The notes under the pieces were generated by a model. The model was not told the origin of the DNA and made no database searches. It was given only the letters and a program-made list of their open reading frames with translations. Of a DNA stretch of 64,000 bases, positions 34,368-42,651 are shown one piece after another. The stretch covers positions 1-64,000 of the forward strand of contig JBBCJU010000004.1 of the NCBI GenBank assembly GCA_037190145.1. The letters run 5' to 3'. Source of the DNA: 55-13 sp037190145. Its GTDB lineage: Bacteria; Armatimonadota; Fimbriimonadia; Fimbriimonadales; Fimbriimonadaceae. How positions within the stretch are numbered: position 1 is the stretch's first letter; every line of letters begins with the position of its first letter. The position numbers were made by a program, and so were the translations under genes.

Positions 34368-35408
34368 CTATGGGTTGTAAACTTTGATTCCTCGACTCTT
34401 AACCGGCGCTGGCTTTTTGGCAACGATGCGGCGGATTGGCTTTCTGCGAACAATTCTCTTGGCCACCACTTTCTTAGCGGGTGCCTGCTTGATCACGGGC
34501 TTAGCAGGTGCCTTTGGTGTTGGTTGGACCACTTGTGGCTGAGGAGCTTCTGGAGTTGGCGCTTGAAACTGAGTCGTAGATTCGTCGCCAATGTTGCGAC
34601 CCGCAACTTCTGCTACTAAAACGCCAGCTTCCTCGTTCACGGGATTGGGTTCCGTAACCGCGGGAGCCTCTGGGCTACCAGCCGACGCCGTTGGGGTTAA
34701 AACGGCAACTTCATCACCCGTTGGAGCCGCAGGCGGGGTTGTTGTTTGCGGCACATTTGGGTTTTCCGACACAACCGAGGCTGTAGTGGCAGAAGTAGAG
34801 TCGGGACTCACTAAACTTTCAGAAGGTGACTCTGGAGCAGGATTCGTTTCAGTTACAACGGGAGCCGCACTAGCCACCAAATTCGATTCGCTCAACTTTG
34901 GACCCAAAATCTGAGCGATATTCCCAGAAAAGAGACTCATTGCGACAAGAACACCGGCCAGAGCAAGTGAATAAATCAACGACTTCACTTGGTTCGGCTT
35001 TTTCTCGGACTTCGTCTTAGCGTCGGCTACCTGAGGAGCGGTCTCTTCAACCACAGCCGTAACTGCCTTGGCGACTGGAGCCTCAACTTTAGGAGTTGGC
35101 ACAGGAGCCGGAGCGGGAGCTGGTTCCAACATCTGTTGAAGTGATTTCTTGCGCAAAGCAGTCGCAATGCTCTTTGCCTTGGTTGCTTCTGCCTCTTGAG
35201 CAATCTTCTCAAAATCAACAACGGCTTTCTGGCCCGTTAACATCGCCTTTAACTCGCTGCGGCGCTCGTTCAGGACGGCTTTACAGCCGGGACAGCCCGC
35301 AATATGATCTTCTAATTGCTCCATCGCATCTTGCGACAGCCCACTACCGGCGAGAAAGTTGCCGATCTGAGCCTGGGCAATTTGACACTCTATGTTTTCA
35401 ACCTGCAT
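34368..35408 (-). CDS. membrane protein with N-terminal anti-sigma-type zinc finger (zf-HC2)
   Basis: 346 residues. The N-terminal zf-HC2 motif is seen in ECQIAQAQIGNFL...LEDHIAGCPGCKAVL (Cys, His-x3-Cys-x2-Cys). One TM helix is at about 148-168 (SLIYSLALAGVLVAMSLFSG). A long Pro/Ala/Thr/Glu-rich extracytoplasmic segment follows, and the end is very basic (KPVIKQAPAKKVVAKRIVRRKPIRRIVAKK). Zf-HC2 proteins usually hold an ECF sigma factor, but none is encoded next to it. The lysine/arginine tail may bind LPS or cell-wall polymers; this is inference. It begins the envelope cluster and is transcribed together with the STN gene. Confidence 0.8.
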   Translation of the reverse strand: MQVENIECQIAQAQIGNFLAGSGLSQDAMEQLEDHIAGCPGCKAVLNERRSELKAMLTGQKAVVDFEKIAQEAEATKAKSIATALRKKSLQQMLEPAPAPAPVPTPKVEAPVAKAVTAVVEETAPQVADAKTKSEKKPNQVKSLIYSLALAGVLVAMSLFSGNIAQILGPKLSESNLVASAAPVVTETNPAPESPSESLVSPDSTSATTASVVSENPNVPQTTTPPAAPTGDEVAVLTPTASAGSPEAPAVTEPNPVNEEAGVLVAEVAGRNIGDESTTQFQAPTPEAPQPQVVQPTPKAPAKPVIKQAPAKKVVAKRIVRRKPIRRIVAKKPAPVKSRGIKVYNP

Positions 35409-35572
35409 TTCTAAGAACCCGCTTTAGGTTTTTGCCTTAGGCCAAAAGCGGCCTAGTAGGATTGTCGGGTTGAGCTCCCCGCATCTTTAGGGGGTTCTTG
35501 GAGCAAGTTCTACAGATGTCGAATAGAACCTAAATGAGAGGTTTTGAGAATATTCACAAATAAACGCTTCGC

Positions 35573-37000
35573 CTAACGAGTAGGGATTGAGAACGCCTTC
35601 AGCGGAGGAACCTTCTCCGGATAAGAGAAATACATCACTTCGTCCACATTGGCACTACTCATCCCGGTATAGGGGTAGTACTTGACGCCATGTTGGTCAA
35701 TCCCATCGCGCCCCACGCTCCAAATTTTAAAGCCATTCCCGTGCCTCGTGTATCGGATGGGGTGATCATCCATCGGGTCTATTGCAAGCTCGCCATAGTG
35801 GATGAGATCAGCAGGCAGTCCTCTAGAGCGATCTTGCAGCAATCGAATGGAAAGGAGTGAGAGTCGATAACGTGCTTGGAACATCCCGAAGGTTTTGGAG
35901 AATTGGTCAGCGTAAGGGAAGAAAAATTGATTCAGTTCGTTGACCTTTGATGGGTCAGCCTCAATAGTTTTGGCAACTGTCTCCATAGCATTGCCTACCC
36001 CTTTCCAATCATGGCTATCTTTGGGCATCTGGGCAAAGGCTTTGCGCCAAACCTCTAAGTGTTTAGCCTCGAACATACGGCGGACAGCAGGATCTCCCAA
36101 AGTGAGGTGGTCCAATACATCCTGCTCCTTTACATAAATACTATCCCATTCCTCTTCTACATTCGAGCCATAACAATGGGTGGAGAAGGACTGCCAACTG
36201 CGAAGCTTTTGAACGGACACTCGCCCGAGAATGAACTCGCCGAAGAGAGGCTTTTGCGCATCCAGTGAACTTTCTAGAAGTTCAAGCATTGCCCGCGCTT
36301 TGCCAAGTGCCTGTTCATTTTTCTCAATCACAAGAAGATGGTTAGCGAGTGCAGTGTGGCCTATCTCATCGACTTTCATAGCTATGCTCACACTATATGA
36401 GAACGGATCTTGGGCGACGAGTCTGGCAAGGACAAAGATGGATTGGAGTGCCTTTAGGCTTTCCTGAATATGCCCCTGCCGAACTAACAATCGAGACCGG
36501 ACAGATTGCCACTTAGCCACTTCTCTCAACGGGCCCAACCCTGCGAATTGCAAATCTGCCCCTAAGCTAGCATCACGTTTGAAATCCAAATGCTGAAAAC
36601 GGTTGACGCTGTCTAGCTTCCTAAGAGTCGGGAGTACGAAAGAAAGGCCGCGTAGAGTTGTAGAATCAGTTTCAGGCGCTTTGCCCCGCAACTTTCTATA
36701 CGCTTCTCGCGCGTCTTGGTACGGTTTGTTCTTCTGGAGATTTGATAAGTCTGAGATGATCTCATCAAGAAGGAACTTGGCATTCTCGTGATCAGAAACG
36801 AGAGGGTTAGCGCGCAGATCAGCTGGTTCGGTGGGAATCCCCATACCTTGAAGAGCGGCAAGTTCACCCGGCATTTGATTGCCGATGCGATTGATTTGGA
36901 CCTTAACCGCGCAAAGCGTAACTAGAATCGAAAGACACGGCAGGCCAAAACATCCGATACAGGAAATCTTAAGCCATTTCCGGTTACGCCCCTCTTCCAT
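35573..37000 (-). CDS. tandem paralog 4 of a membrane-anchored family (DPMDGKP/GxDGxDxGG type)
   Basis: 475 residues from ATG 37000; the ORF continues upstream through the end of the previous gene, but MEEGRNRKWLKISCIGCFGLPCL matches the starts of its siblings. An N-terminal TM helix follows. GIPTEPADLRANPLVSDHENAKFLLDEI is the shared second motif. The middle is a helical domain with TPR-like character (VRQGHIQESLKALQSIFVLARL). The C-terminal block is LAIDPMDDHPIRYTRHGNGFKIWSVGRDGIDQHG. That block resembles the tail found on many planctomycete/verrucomicrobial pseudopilin-type and hypothetical proteins. Probably inner-membrane anchored, facing the periplasm. The most divergent of the four. 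Function unknown. Confidence 0.75.
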   Translation of the reverse strand: MEEGRNRKWLKISCIGCFGLPCLSILVTLCAVKVQINRIGNQMPGELAALQGMGIPTEPADLRANPLVSDHENAKFLLDEIISDLSNLQKNKPYQDAREAYRKLRGKAPETDSTTLRGLSFVLPTLRKLDSVNRFQHLDFKRDASLGADLQFAGLGPLREVAKWQSVRSRLLVRQGHIQESLKALQSIFVLARLVAQDPFSYSVSIAMKVDEIGHTALANHLLVIEKNEQALGKARAMLELLESSLDAQKPLFGEFILGRVSVQKLRSWQSFSTHCYGSNVEEEWDSIYVKEQDVLDHLTLGDPAVRRMFEAKHLEVWRKAFAQMPKDSHDWKGVGNAMETVAKTIEADPSKVNELNQFFFPYADQFSKTFGMFQARYRLSLLSIRLLQDRSRGLPADLIHYGELAIDPMDDHPIRYTRHGNGFKIWSVGRDGIDQHGVKYYPYTGMSSANVDEVMYFSYPEKVPPLKAFSIPTR

Positions 37001-37043
37001 AGCAAGAAGACGGTTTGAGAGAGACGGATCGTTTTCTAAATGG

Positions 37044-38480
37044 CTATGGGAAGCCGGGAGGTGCACCAGGCCCTCCAGAGAACGAGGAGCCTGCTGATCC
37101 GACTGGACGTATAACGGGAGAAGGGAGGCCCATACCCGTTCCCTTAACAATATCAAAGTCTCTATCGCTTGATCCTGGCTTTCTTGGTTTGCCACCTTGA
37201 TCCACCAAATCTTGGCCAATGCTCCAAACCTTAAATGCGTTTCCCTTTCGCAGATAACGCATTGGCTTTCCATCCATAGGATCGACCGCGAGCTTGCCAA
37301 ACTGCGATAAGTTACTAGGAAGGCCAGGGGCACGAGCCCGCAGTAACTTGACATTAAGGAGCGAAACTCGCTGTTGAGCAACCGATTTGGCGAAAGCTAG
37401 GGACGCTTGATCAAAGACCGGAAAGAGAATCTGATTTAGCTTGTTCTGAAGCGAGTTATCAGCTTGAACTTTGGCATCGACTTCTTGAAACGCCTTTTTG
37501 AAACCTTGCCAGTCCAAGTCATCTTTTGGAAACTTTTCAAAAAGCTCTCTCCACATGGCGACGGAACGGGCTTCTAGCATCTTTTTGACTGCTGGATCTC
37601 CGATGGTCATCCGATCCCAACTTGCCTCTAGGCCTGAAAGCTCGATGTCTTCATCGAACATGCTCGAAGTGACTGCCCTCCAGCTTTCCATGGTTTGGAT
37701 ACCAACCCTCCCCAGTACCATTTCTCCATAGAAGGCTCGACGCAAGTTGGGCGCTTTGAGCCTTTTCACCAGCATGGCTTCCGTTTTCGCCAGCATCGGC
37801 TGGTTATTTTGAATGGCAGAGAGTAAACGGTCAAGGCTTGCATCAGCAATAGCGCCAATGGCGATATTCACCAAAGCGCCGATGAGTGTCACTTCCTCTG
37901 AAAGATGATTGGCAATGATGTATTGGGTTTCTAAATCTTTGAGCGCTCGATCGTATTTCTTCTCATCTATCCAGAATTGGGTTCGAGTCGCGAGCATTTT
38001 CACCACATTTTTCATCTGCGCAAACTCTTCAAACTCGGTGAGAAAGCCCTTGGAGTAATCGCGCTTCATATCAAACCCAGGTTTGGTGGGGAGAGTTTCG
38101 ATGAGAGCAAACACTGGCTCATACTTTTTAAGCGCCGCGCGATAGTCTGCCAAGTCTCCAGGAAATCCTGAATATTGGCTGATTAAGTCCCGCTCACGCT
38201 TGGAAGCCAAGTTGCTAGATGACTTATCCGCACTGGCGATCTTCTCGTAAACAGGGGCCGCATTCTGTGAATCGGAAATGGGAGGGTTTGGCCGCAAGTC
38301 TTCCGGCTCCGTAGGAATTCCCATAGCTCGCAGCTTTGCAAGCTCGGGGGCAAGGTTTTCTCCCTCTTTGGATATCTGACACTTGATAAACCCAAAGGTA
38401 AACATGAGACCAAGACACGGCAAGCCCACGCAGCCAATGCAAGAAATCTTCAACCAATTCCGAGAACGAGGTTCGGACAT
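37044..38480 (-). CDS. tandem paralog 3 of the membrane-anchored family
   Basis: 478 residues. MSEPRSRNWLKISCIGCVGLPCLGLMFTFGF gives a cytoplasmic stub plus TM helix. MGIPTEPEDLRPNPPISDSQNAA follows, then a ~350-residue helical domain (KKYDRALKDLETQYIIANHLSEEVTLIGALVNIAIGAIADASLDRLL) and the C-terminal LAVDPMDGKPMRYLRKGNAFKVWSIGQDLVDQGG, ending in a Pro/Gly-rich tail. It is closest to paralog 2 (38531-39943), sharing long identical stretches. It is separated from it by 50 nt and from paralog 4 by 43 nt, so all are likely one operon. Confidence 0.78.
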   Translation of the reverse strand: MSEPRSRNWLKISCIGCVGLPCLGLMFTFGFIKCQISKEGENLAPELAKLRAMGIPTEPEDLRPNPPISDSQNAAPVYEKIASADKSSSNLASKRERDLISQYSGFPGDLADYRAALKKYEPVFALIETLPTKPGFDMKRDYSKGFLTEFEEFAQMKNVVKMLATRTQFWIDEKKYDRALKDLETQYIIANHLSEEVTLIGALVNIAIGAIADASLDRLLSAIQNNQPMLAKTEAMLVKRLKAPNLRRAFYGEMVLGRVGIQTMESWRAVTSSMFDEDIELSGLEASWDRMTIGDPAVKKMLEARSVAMWRELFEKFPKDDLDWQGFKKAFQEVDAKVQADNSLQNKLNQILFPVFDQASLAFAKSVAQQRVSLLNVKLLRARAPGLPSNLSQFGKLAVDPMDGKPMRYLRKGNAFKVWSIGQDLVDQGGKPRKPGSSDRDFDIVKGTGMGLPSPVIRPVGSAGSSFSGGPGAPPGFP

Positions 38481-38530
38481 GCTAGTGAGGACGGTTGAGG
38501 AGTGGATTTTTGCTCAATTGCAGTGAGCCG

Positions 38531-39943
38531 TCACTTGGATAACGCCCCACCAACAACATTGTTATTAACTGGCTTGGTGACGGGAGCAGGTTGGCCCAGG
38601 CCAAATCCTTTCACGATGTCGAAATCTTTGCTTGAACTACCAGGAATACGACGCTTACCGCCTTGATCAATCAAGTCCCGACCAACGCTCCAGACCTTGA
38701 AGTCCTTGCCATTGGCGAGGTAGCGCATCGGCTTGCCGTCCATAGGGTCGATGGCGAGGGTGCCGTATTTGGAGAGGTCCTTCGGAAGGCCAGCAGCCCG
38801 AGCTCGTAGGAGTTTTACGGAAAGGAGAGAAAGCCTTTGCGTGGCCGCGTGTTGGGCAAAAGGGATGGAGCTATCACCAGATGTGGGAAAAATCGCTCTA
38901 TTCAATACATTAGGAAGGGAATCATCGGCTTGAATTCTTGCCTCAATCTCCTGAAAAGCTCTCCGATATGCCTGCCAGTCTAAATCATTCTCAGGGAATC
39001 TCGCAAAAAGTTGCCGCCACATTGCGACAGTCCGTGCTTCAAACATACGCTGCACATCTGGATTGCCGATGGTTATCTGGTCAAATCTTTTCTCTAAGCT
39101 AGAAGGCTCGTTGTACTGTCCATTCTCCGTAGCAAGACTGCGCCAACTGTCGTAGTGTTTTATGCTATTGCGCATGAATATTAATTCGCCATAAAGGGCT
39201 CGGCGCAGATTGGGAAGCTTTAACCTTCTTTCCAACATAGCCTCGGTCTTAGTGAGCATCAGATGGTTATTCTGTATTGCATGAAGAAGCCGATCGAGGC
39301 TAGCGTCCGCAATCGCGCTTATTGCGATGCTCATGAACGCTCCGAGCAGGCTTACTTCTTCAGAGAGATGATTTGCGATCACATACTGAATCTCTATATC
39401 TCGCAAAGCCCGGTCGTAATCCTTCTGGTCGATCCAGTAGACCAATCGGGCAGTGAGCATTTTTGCCACATCCTTTGCCGTACTCGATTCGGTGAATCCA
39501 AGGTTGAAGCCCTGCACAAAGTCCGGCCGGTGATCCAGATAAGGGCGAGAAGGAAGTTTATCGATGAGAGCAAAGACGGGCTGATAGGTTTTGTGGGCAG
39601 CTCTGAACTCGACCATATCTCCTGCATAGCTGGTGTTGAGACTGATCAGATCACGTTGCCTTTTCGAAGCAGTTTTACCGATCTCGGAGTTTAGCTTCTC
39701 AATCTGCTTGTAAAGGAAGGCAGCGTTTTGGTCCTCCGGGACCGGAGGGTTTGGCCTCAAATCCTCAGGCTCCGTGGGAATGCCCATCTGCTTTAGCTTC
39801 GCGAGTTCGGGAGCAAGTTGGTCAGCTTCTTTGGAGACTTGGCATTTGACAAATCCAATGGTCAGCATGAGCCCAAGACACGGGAGGCCAACACAGCCAA
39901 TACATGAGATTTTCCACCAACTTCTTGCTCGGGAAGTAGACAT
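38531..39943 (-). CDS. tandem paralog 2 of the membrane-anchored family
   Basis: 470 residues. MSTSRARSWWKISCIGCVGLPCLGLMLTIGF is followed by MGIPTEPEDLRPNPPVPEDQNAAFLYKQI, the helical domain (YDRALRDIEIQYVIANHLSEEVSLLGAFMSIAISAIADASLDRLLHAIQNN) and LAIDPMDGKPMRYLANGKDFKVWSVGRDLIDQGGKRR. The similarity to paralog 3 is high over the full length, so the duplication is fairly recent. A 149-nt spacer separates it from paralog 1 and contains a decayed copy of a family 3' end. Function unknown. Confidence 0.78.
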   Translation of the reverse strand: MSTSRARSWWKISCIGCVGLPCLGLMLTIGFVKCQVSKEADQLAPELAKLKQMGIPTEPEDLRPNPPVPEDQNAAFLYKQIEKLNSEIGKTASKRQRDLISLNTSYAGDMVEFRAAHKTYQPVFALIDKLPSRPYLDHRPDFVQGFNLGFTESSTAKDVAKMLTARLVYWIDQKDYDRALRDIEIQYVIANHLSEEVSLLGAFMSIAISAIADASLDRLLHAIQNNHLMLTKTEAMLERRLKLPNLRRALYGELIFMRNSIKHYDSWRSLATENGQYNEPSSLEKRFDQITIGNPDVQRMFEARTVAMWRQLFARFPENDLDWQAYRRAFQEIEARIQADDSLPNVLNRAIFPTSGDSSIPFAQHAATQRLSLLSVKLLRARAAGLPKDLSKYGTLAIDPMDGKPMRYLANGKDFKVWSVGRDLIDQGGKRRIPGSSSKDFDIVKGFGLGQPAPVTKPVNNNVVGGALSK

Positions 39944-40019
39944 TACTTGCGAAGTAAACGGAGTGTGGGTTTACTCGGTTGCAGAATACTTCTTAGGCCT
40001 GAGCCATATGGAGGCAACG

Positions 40020-40063
40020 GTTTGGTAGGAATGGCATATCAAACTCAGTGACGACACCAAGTG
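40020..40063 (-). pseudogene. decayed duplicate of a paralog 3' end
   Basis: Minus-strand reading gives GVVTEFDMPFLPN, matching the end of paralog 1 (DVVMGFDMPIPAK); the DNA at 40020-40063 aligns with 40098-40142 with scattered changes and small indels. It is not part of any intact gene. It looks like a scar of unequal recombination or a lost fifth copy. Confidence 0.5.
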
Positions 40064-40092
40064 CCAATCACCCTGGCACGAACATCCAGGGA

Positions 40093-41463
40093 CTAAGGCT
40101 TGGCGGGAATTGGCATGTCAAACCCCATGACAACATCAATTCCTTCATTGCCGGTTTGGCCCACAGAACGTTTTGTCCCGCCCTGGTCGATTCGGTCCGG
40201 GCCGATGCTCCACACCTTAAACGCTTTTCCGTTCCGCACGTAGCCCATCTGCTTGCCAGTGAAAGGATCAATCCCAAGTTTTCCAAATGATGCGAGGTTG
40301 GAGGGAAGTCCTTGGTTTCGGACTCGTAAGAGTTTCAGCGATAAAATCTCCAGGCGTCGCTCGGCGACTTGCTTTGCAGATGCATCTACCGCTTGATCCA
40401 ATACCGGGAAGAGAATGCGATTCATGATGTTGTCTAGCGACTTATTGCGCTCAATGGCTGCTAGCTGCCTTTTGACCGCATCACTAAAACCATTCCAGTC
40501 TTCAGCATCCTTGGGAATATCTTCAAAAATACGACGCCAAGCTTCTACGTATCGAAACTCGAAGACCCCCTTCATATGAGGTAGGGAAAGAAGCGCATCC
40601 ACCCCTCCAGCATCACGCAGATTGGGGTCGCTCATCATCTCCCCCATCGCCTTAAAGCTACCGGATCCCTTGGACCACTGGATGGTGGCCCGGCCCATCA
40701 CTATCTCTCCACCAAAGCCCATTCTCATATCGGCGCGATCCTTCAGTCCGGTCAACATCGTCTCCATTTGGCGAAGCAGGGCGGGATCATTTCGAGCCGC
40801 AACCATAAACTCCTCAAAAGTCCGGTGACAGATGGCGGTAATGGACATACACACCAGTTGGCCAATGATGCTGGGTTCGCGGGAACAGTGTTCACCCACA
40901 CGAAAAGCGGCGCGCATGGTTTTGAGAGCACCCTTTCGATCCCCAGACATCCATTGAGCTCGTGCCCGACTGCATTGCCATTTCACGGTACGCCTCATTT
41001 CTGAGTATTCAGGAAACAGCACCATCGCCCCTTTCGAATAGTCACGACCAAAATCGATCCGAGTCTTAGTGTTTAGCTTGTCCGCATCAGCGTATAGATC
41101 CGAGTGCGTCTGTACAGCTTTGAGAACTTTGTTCAGGTCCAGGAGAGGTTTTTCAGAAATATAAAAGGTGTCTAGGAGCTTCACCAAGTCTTTCTGAGAA
41201 GAATCTTTGGTGATCTTTGCTAGCTGTGCACCGATGGTTCTGTACAGACTGGCGGCGTTATCAGATTCCGGAACGGCAGGCTTTGGGGCAAGGTCAGCAA
41301 CTTCGGTTGCAACTCCAAGACTCCTAAGTTTAGCCACCTCACCAGGAAGGTTGGATGCGGTGCGCGAGAGGGAGTTGCAGAGGAACCCACCTCCAATTCC
41401 ACACGTTAGCAAGGGCAAACCAAAGCATCCCAATAGGAGCGGCTTACGCCAATCTTTCGACAT
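40093..41463 (-). CDS. tandem paralog 1 of the membrane-anchored family
   Basis: 456 residues. MSKDWRKPLLLGCFGLPLLTCGIGGGFL gives the anchor helix; LGVATEVADLAPKPAVPESDNAASLYRTI is its version of the shared motif. A helical domain (RKGALKTMRAAFRVGEHCSREPSIIGQLVCMSITAICHRTFEEFM) and GIDPFTGKQMGYVRNGKAFKVWSIGPDRIDQGGTKR follow. It is first of the four and begins 3 nt after the TfoX-like gene, indicating one transcript. It is diverged from paralogs 2 and 3, showing the array was built by at least two rounds of duplication. Confidence 0.78.
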   Translation of the reverse strand: MSKDWRKPLLLGCFGLPLLTCGIGGGFLCNSLSRTASNLPGEVAKLRSLGVATEVADLAPKPAVPESDNAASLYRTIGAQLAKITKDSSQKDLVKLLDTFYISEKPLLDLNKVLKAVQTHSDLYADADKLNTKTRIDFGRDYSKGAMVLFPEYSEMRRTVKWQCSRARAQWMSGDRKGALKTMRAAFRVGEHCSREPSIIGQLVCMSITAICHRTFEEFMVAARNDPALLRQMETMLTGLKDRADMRMGFGGEIVMGRATIQWSKGSGSFKAMGEMMSDPNLRDAGGVDALLSLPHMKGVFEFRYVEAWRRIFEDIPKDAEDWNGFSDAVKRQLAAIERNKSLDNIMNRILFPVLDQAVDASAKQVAERRLEILSLKLLRVRNQGLPSNLASFGKLGIDPFTGKQMGYVRNGKAFKVWSIGPDRIDQGGTKRSVGQTGNEGIDVVMGFDMPIPAKP

Positions 41464-41466
41464 TAA

Positions 41467-41811
41467 CTAACCTTGGGTGGCTTTCTTATGAACGTAAGCG
41501 GCGCTCTTCTCAACCCAGAAAACAAAGAGTTCTACGTTGTCCAAAACCTGCTTCGGCATGTTCACATACTCACGCATCGGCTCGGACTCAGGTTCAGGTA
41601 TCAAAGGGCCAGCCCCAGGCAGTTGCATTGCCTCGTCATAGTCGTCCGGCGAAAGCTTAAGACCAATCTCTTCACCAACGAGAAAGGCAAACATACGCTC
41701 ACCGGTGTAGACGCCCATGCCGCCGAACATTCGACGCGCCCGGACATCATAGGCCTCTGCGGCCTTCATCATCTGTTCATATCGTAGTGGACGATATACC
41801 ATTGCGCTCAA
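41467..41811 (-). CDS. TfoX/Sxy N-terminal domain protein
   Basis: 114 residues. The TfoX-N fold is recognised from ARRMFGGMGVYTGERMFAFLVGEEIGLKLS (about 25-55) followed by the central YVNMPKQVLDNVELFVFWVEKS. Sxy/TfoX is a competence regulator in gammaproteobacteria, but stand-alone N-domain proteins are widespread and mostly uncharacterised. It precedes the four-paralog array by 3 nt, so it is probably translated from the same message. Whether it relates to the comEC genes at 59-61 kb is unknown. Confidence 0.88.
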   Translation of the reverse strand: MSAMVYRPLRYEQMMKAAEAYDVRARRMFGGMGVYTGERMFAFLVGEEIGLKLSPDDYDEAMQLPGAGPLIPEPESEPMREYVNMPKQVLDNVELFVFWVEKSAAYVHKKATQG

Positions 41812-41951
41812 GGCAGACTCTCCTTAGCCAGTAAATGGATGTAACCGGTCTCCCGAGGTCGCTCGGGGAATACGTCATTGTACCCGGTGGTTTCAATTAC
41901 GACACGAAGCCGCAGAATTCCTTCTTGCTTAGAAGAATAAATGATATTTAC

Positions 41952-42449
41952 TTAATACTCTGGTTTGGGAGGTACCGCAACTCGGGCCTGAACTAACTTG
42001 GAAACGACATTCTCTAATGGAAAACTTCCCAATTGTCTTGAGTCAATCGATAAGCGAGGATTATCTCCCATAACATAAATCTCATCCGCTGGCACGGCGA
42101 CAGTCTTTCGGGGAAAACGCTCCGGGTGTCGTAATCCTTCCTTCTGCAGAGAATGATCGGGAATCCAGCTACCACCAATCTTGGTGTATGGAATCTTGTC
42201 TCCCGGCATATAGGCGACTCGCTTGATGATCGCCGACTCCCCGTACTTGATAACCACCACATCTCCCACAGTGAGATCGCTCAAATTGGTCGTTGCAATC
42301 GCCCATTCCCGATCTTGATAGGTGTTTGACATAGACTGCCCTACAAACACCACTGGACGATAGGGCTGCACTAAGTACATGCTCGCGGCAAAGGTTGCGA
42401 CCGATACCAGTTTGAAGATCCGATGTCCAAAGAAGTTTTTGAAATCCAT
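41952..42449 (-). CDS. lepB: signal peptidase I (S26A family)
   Basis: 165 residues, short for the family but with the core intact. One N-terminal TM helix (IFKLVSVATFAASMYLV) is followed by catalytic Ser39 in FVGQSMSNTY, VGDVVVIKYGESAIIKRVAYMPGDKI with catalytic Lys76, and the box VYVMGDNP-type YVMGDNPRLSIDSRQLG. It cleaves signal peptides on the outer face of the inner membrane; this genome stretch encodes many exported proteins. Alone between TfoX-like and polA, divergent from polA with a 202-nt spacer in which I see only a CCGATTT/AAATCGG hairpin. Confidence 0.93.
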   Translation of the reverse strand: MDFKNFFGHRIFKLVSVATFAASMYLVQPYRPVVFVGQSMSNTYQDREWAIATTNLSDLTVGDVVVIKYGESAIIKRVAYMPGDKIPYTKIGGSWIPDHSLQKEGLRHPERFPRKTVAVPADEIYVMGDNPRLSIDSRQLGSFPLENVVSKLVQARVAVPPKPEY

Positions 42450-42651
42450 TTCTGATCCCGCTTTCGTTTTTCTCCGCGTCGCTGCGCAGATCGATACATG
42501 TGAAACGGGTTAAACAACCGATAACGTTTGCCGATTTCTAAAATCGGAGCCAAATGGACTAGTAGGAACCGTGCAACAAGTCCCGGCAAATCTTGTACGA
42601 TCCCGAAAACCAGGTCCTTTCGACCCTTTCTAAGCCTGTAAACTGAACATC

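Noticed and set aside
34368..35408. Anti-sigma factor with a cognate sigma gene
   Set aside because: The zf-HC2 motif is clear, but the adjacent genes encode no sigma factor, so the regulatory pairing is not claimed.
35573..37381. Paralog 4 read as a 602-residue protein starting at 37381
   Set aside because: The first 127 codons run antisense-frame through the 3' end of paralog 3 and have no similarity to the siblings, whereas MEEGRNRKWLKISCIGC at 37000 matches their starts.
41467..41811. TfoX-like gene as proof of a competence operon
   Set aside because: Stand-alone TfoX-N proteins are widespread, and it sits with the paralog array, not with comEC; the link would be speculation.
42450..42651. 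tRNA or riboswitch between lepB and polA
   Set aside because: Only a short CCGATTT/AAATCGG hairpin is present; no cloverleaf or known aptamer core could be formed by eye.
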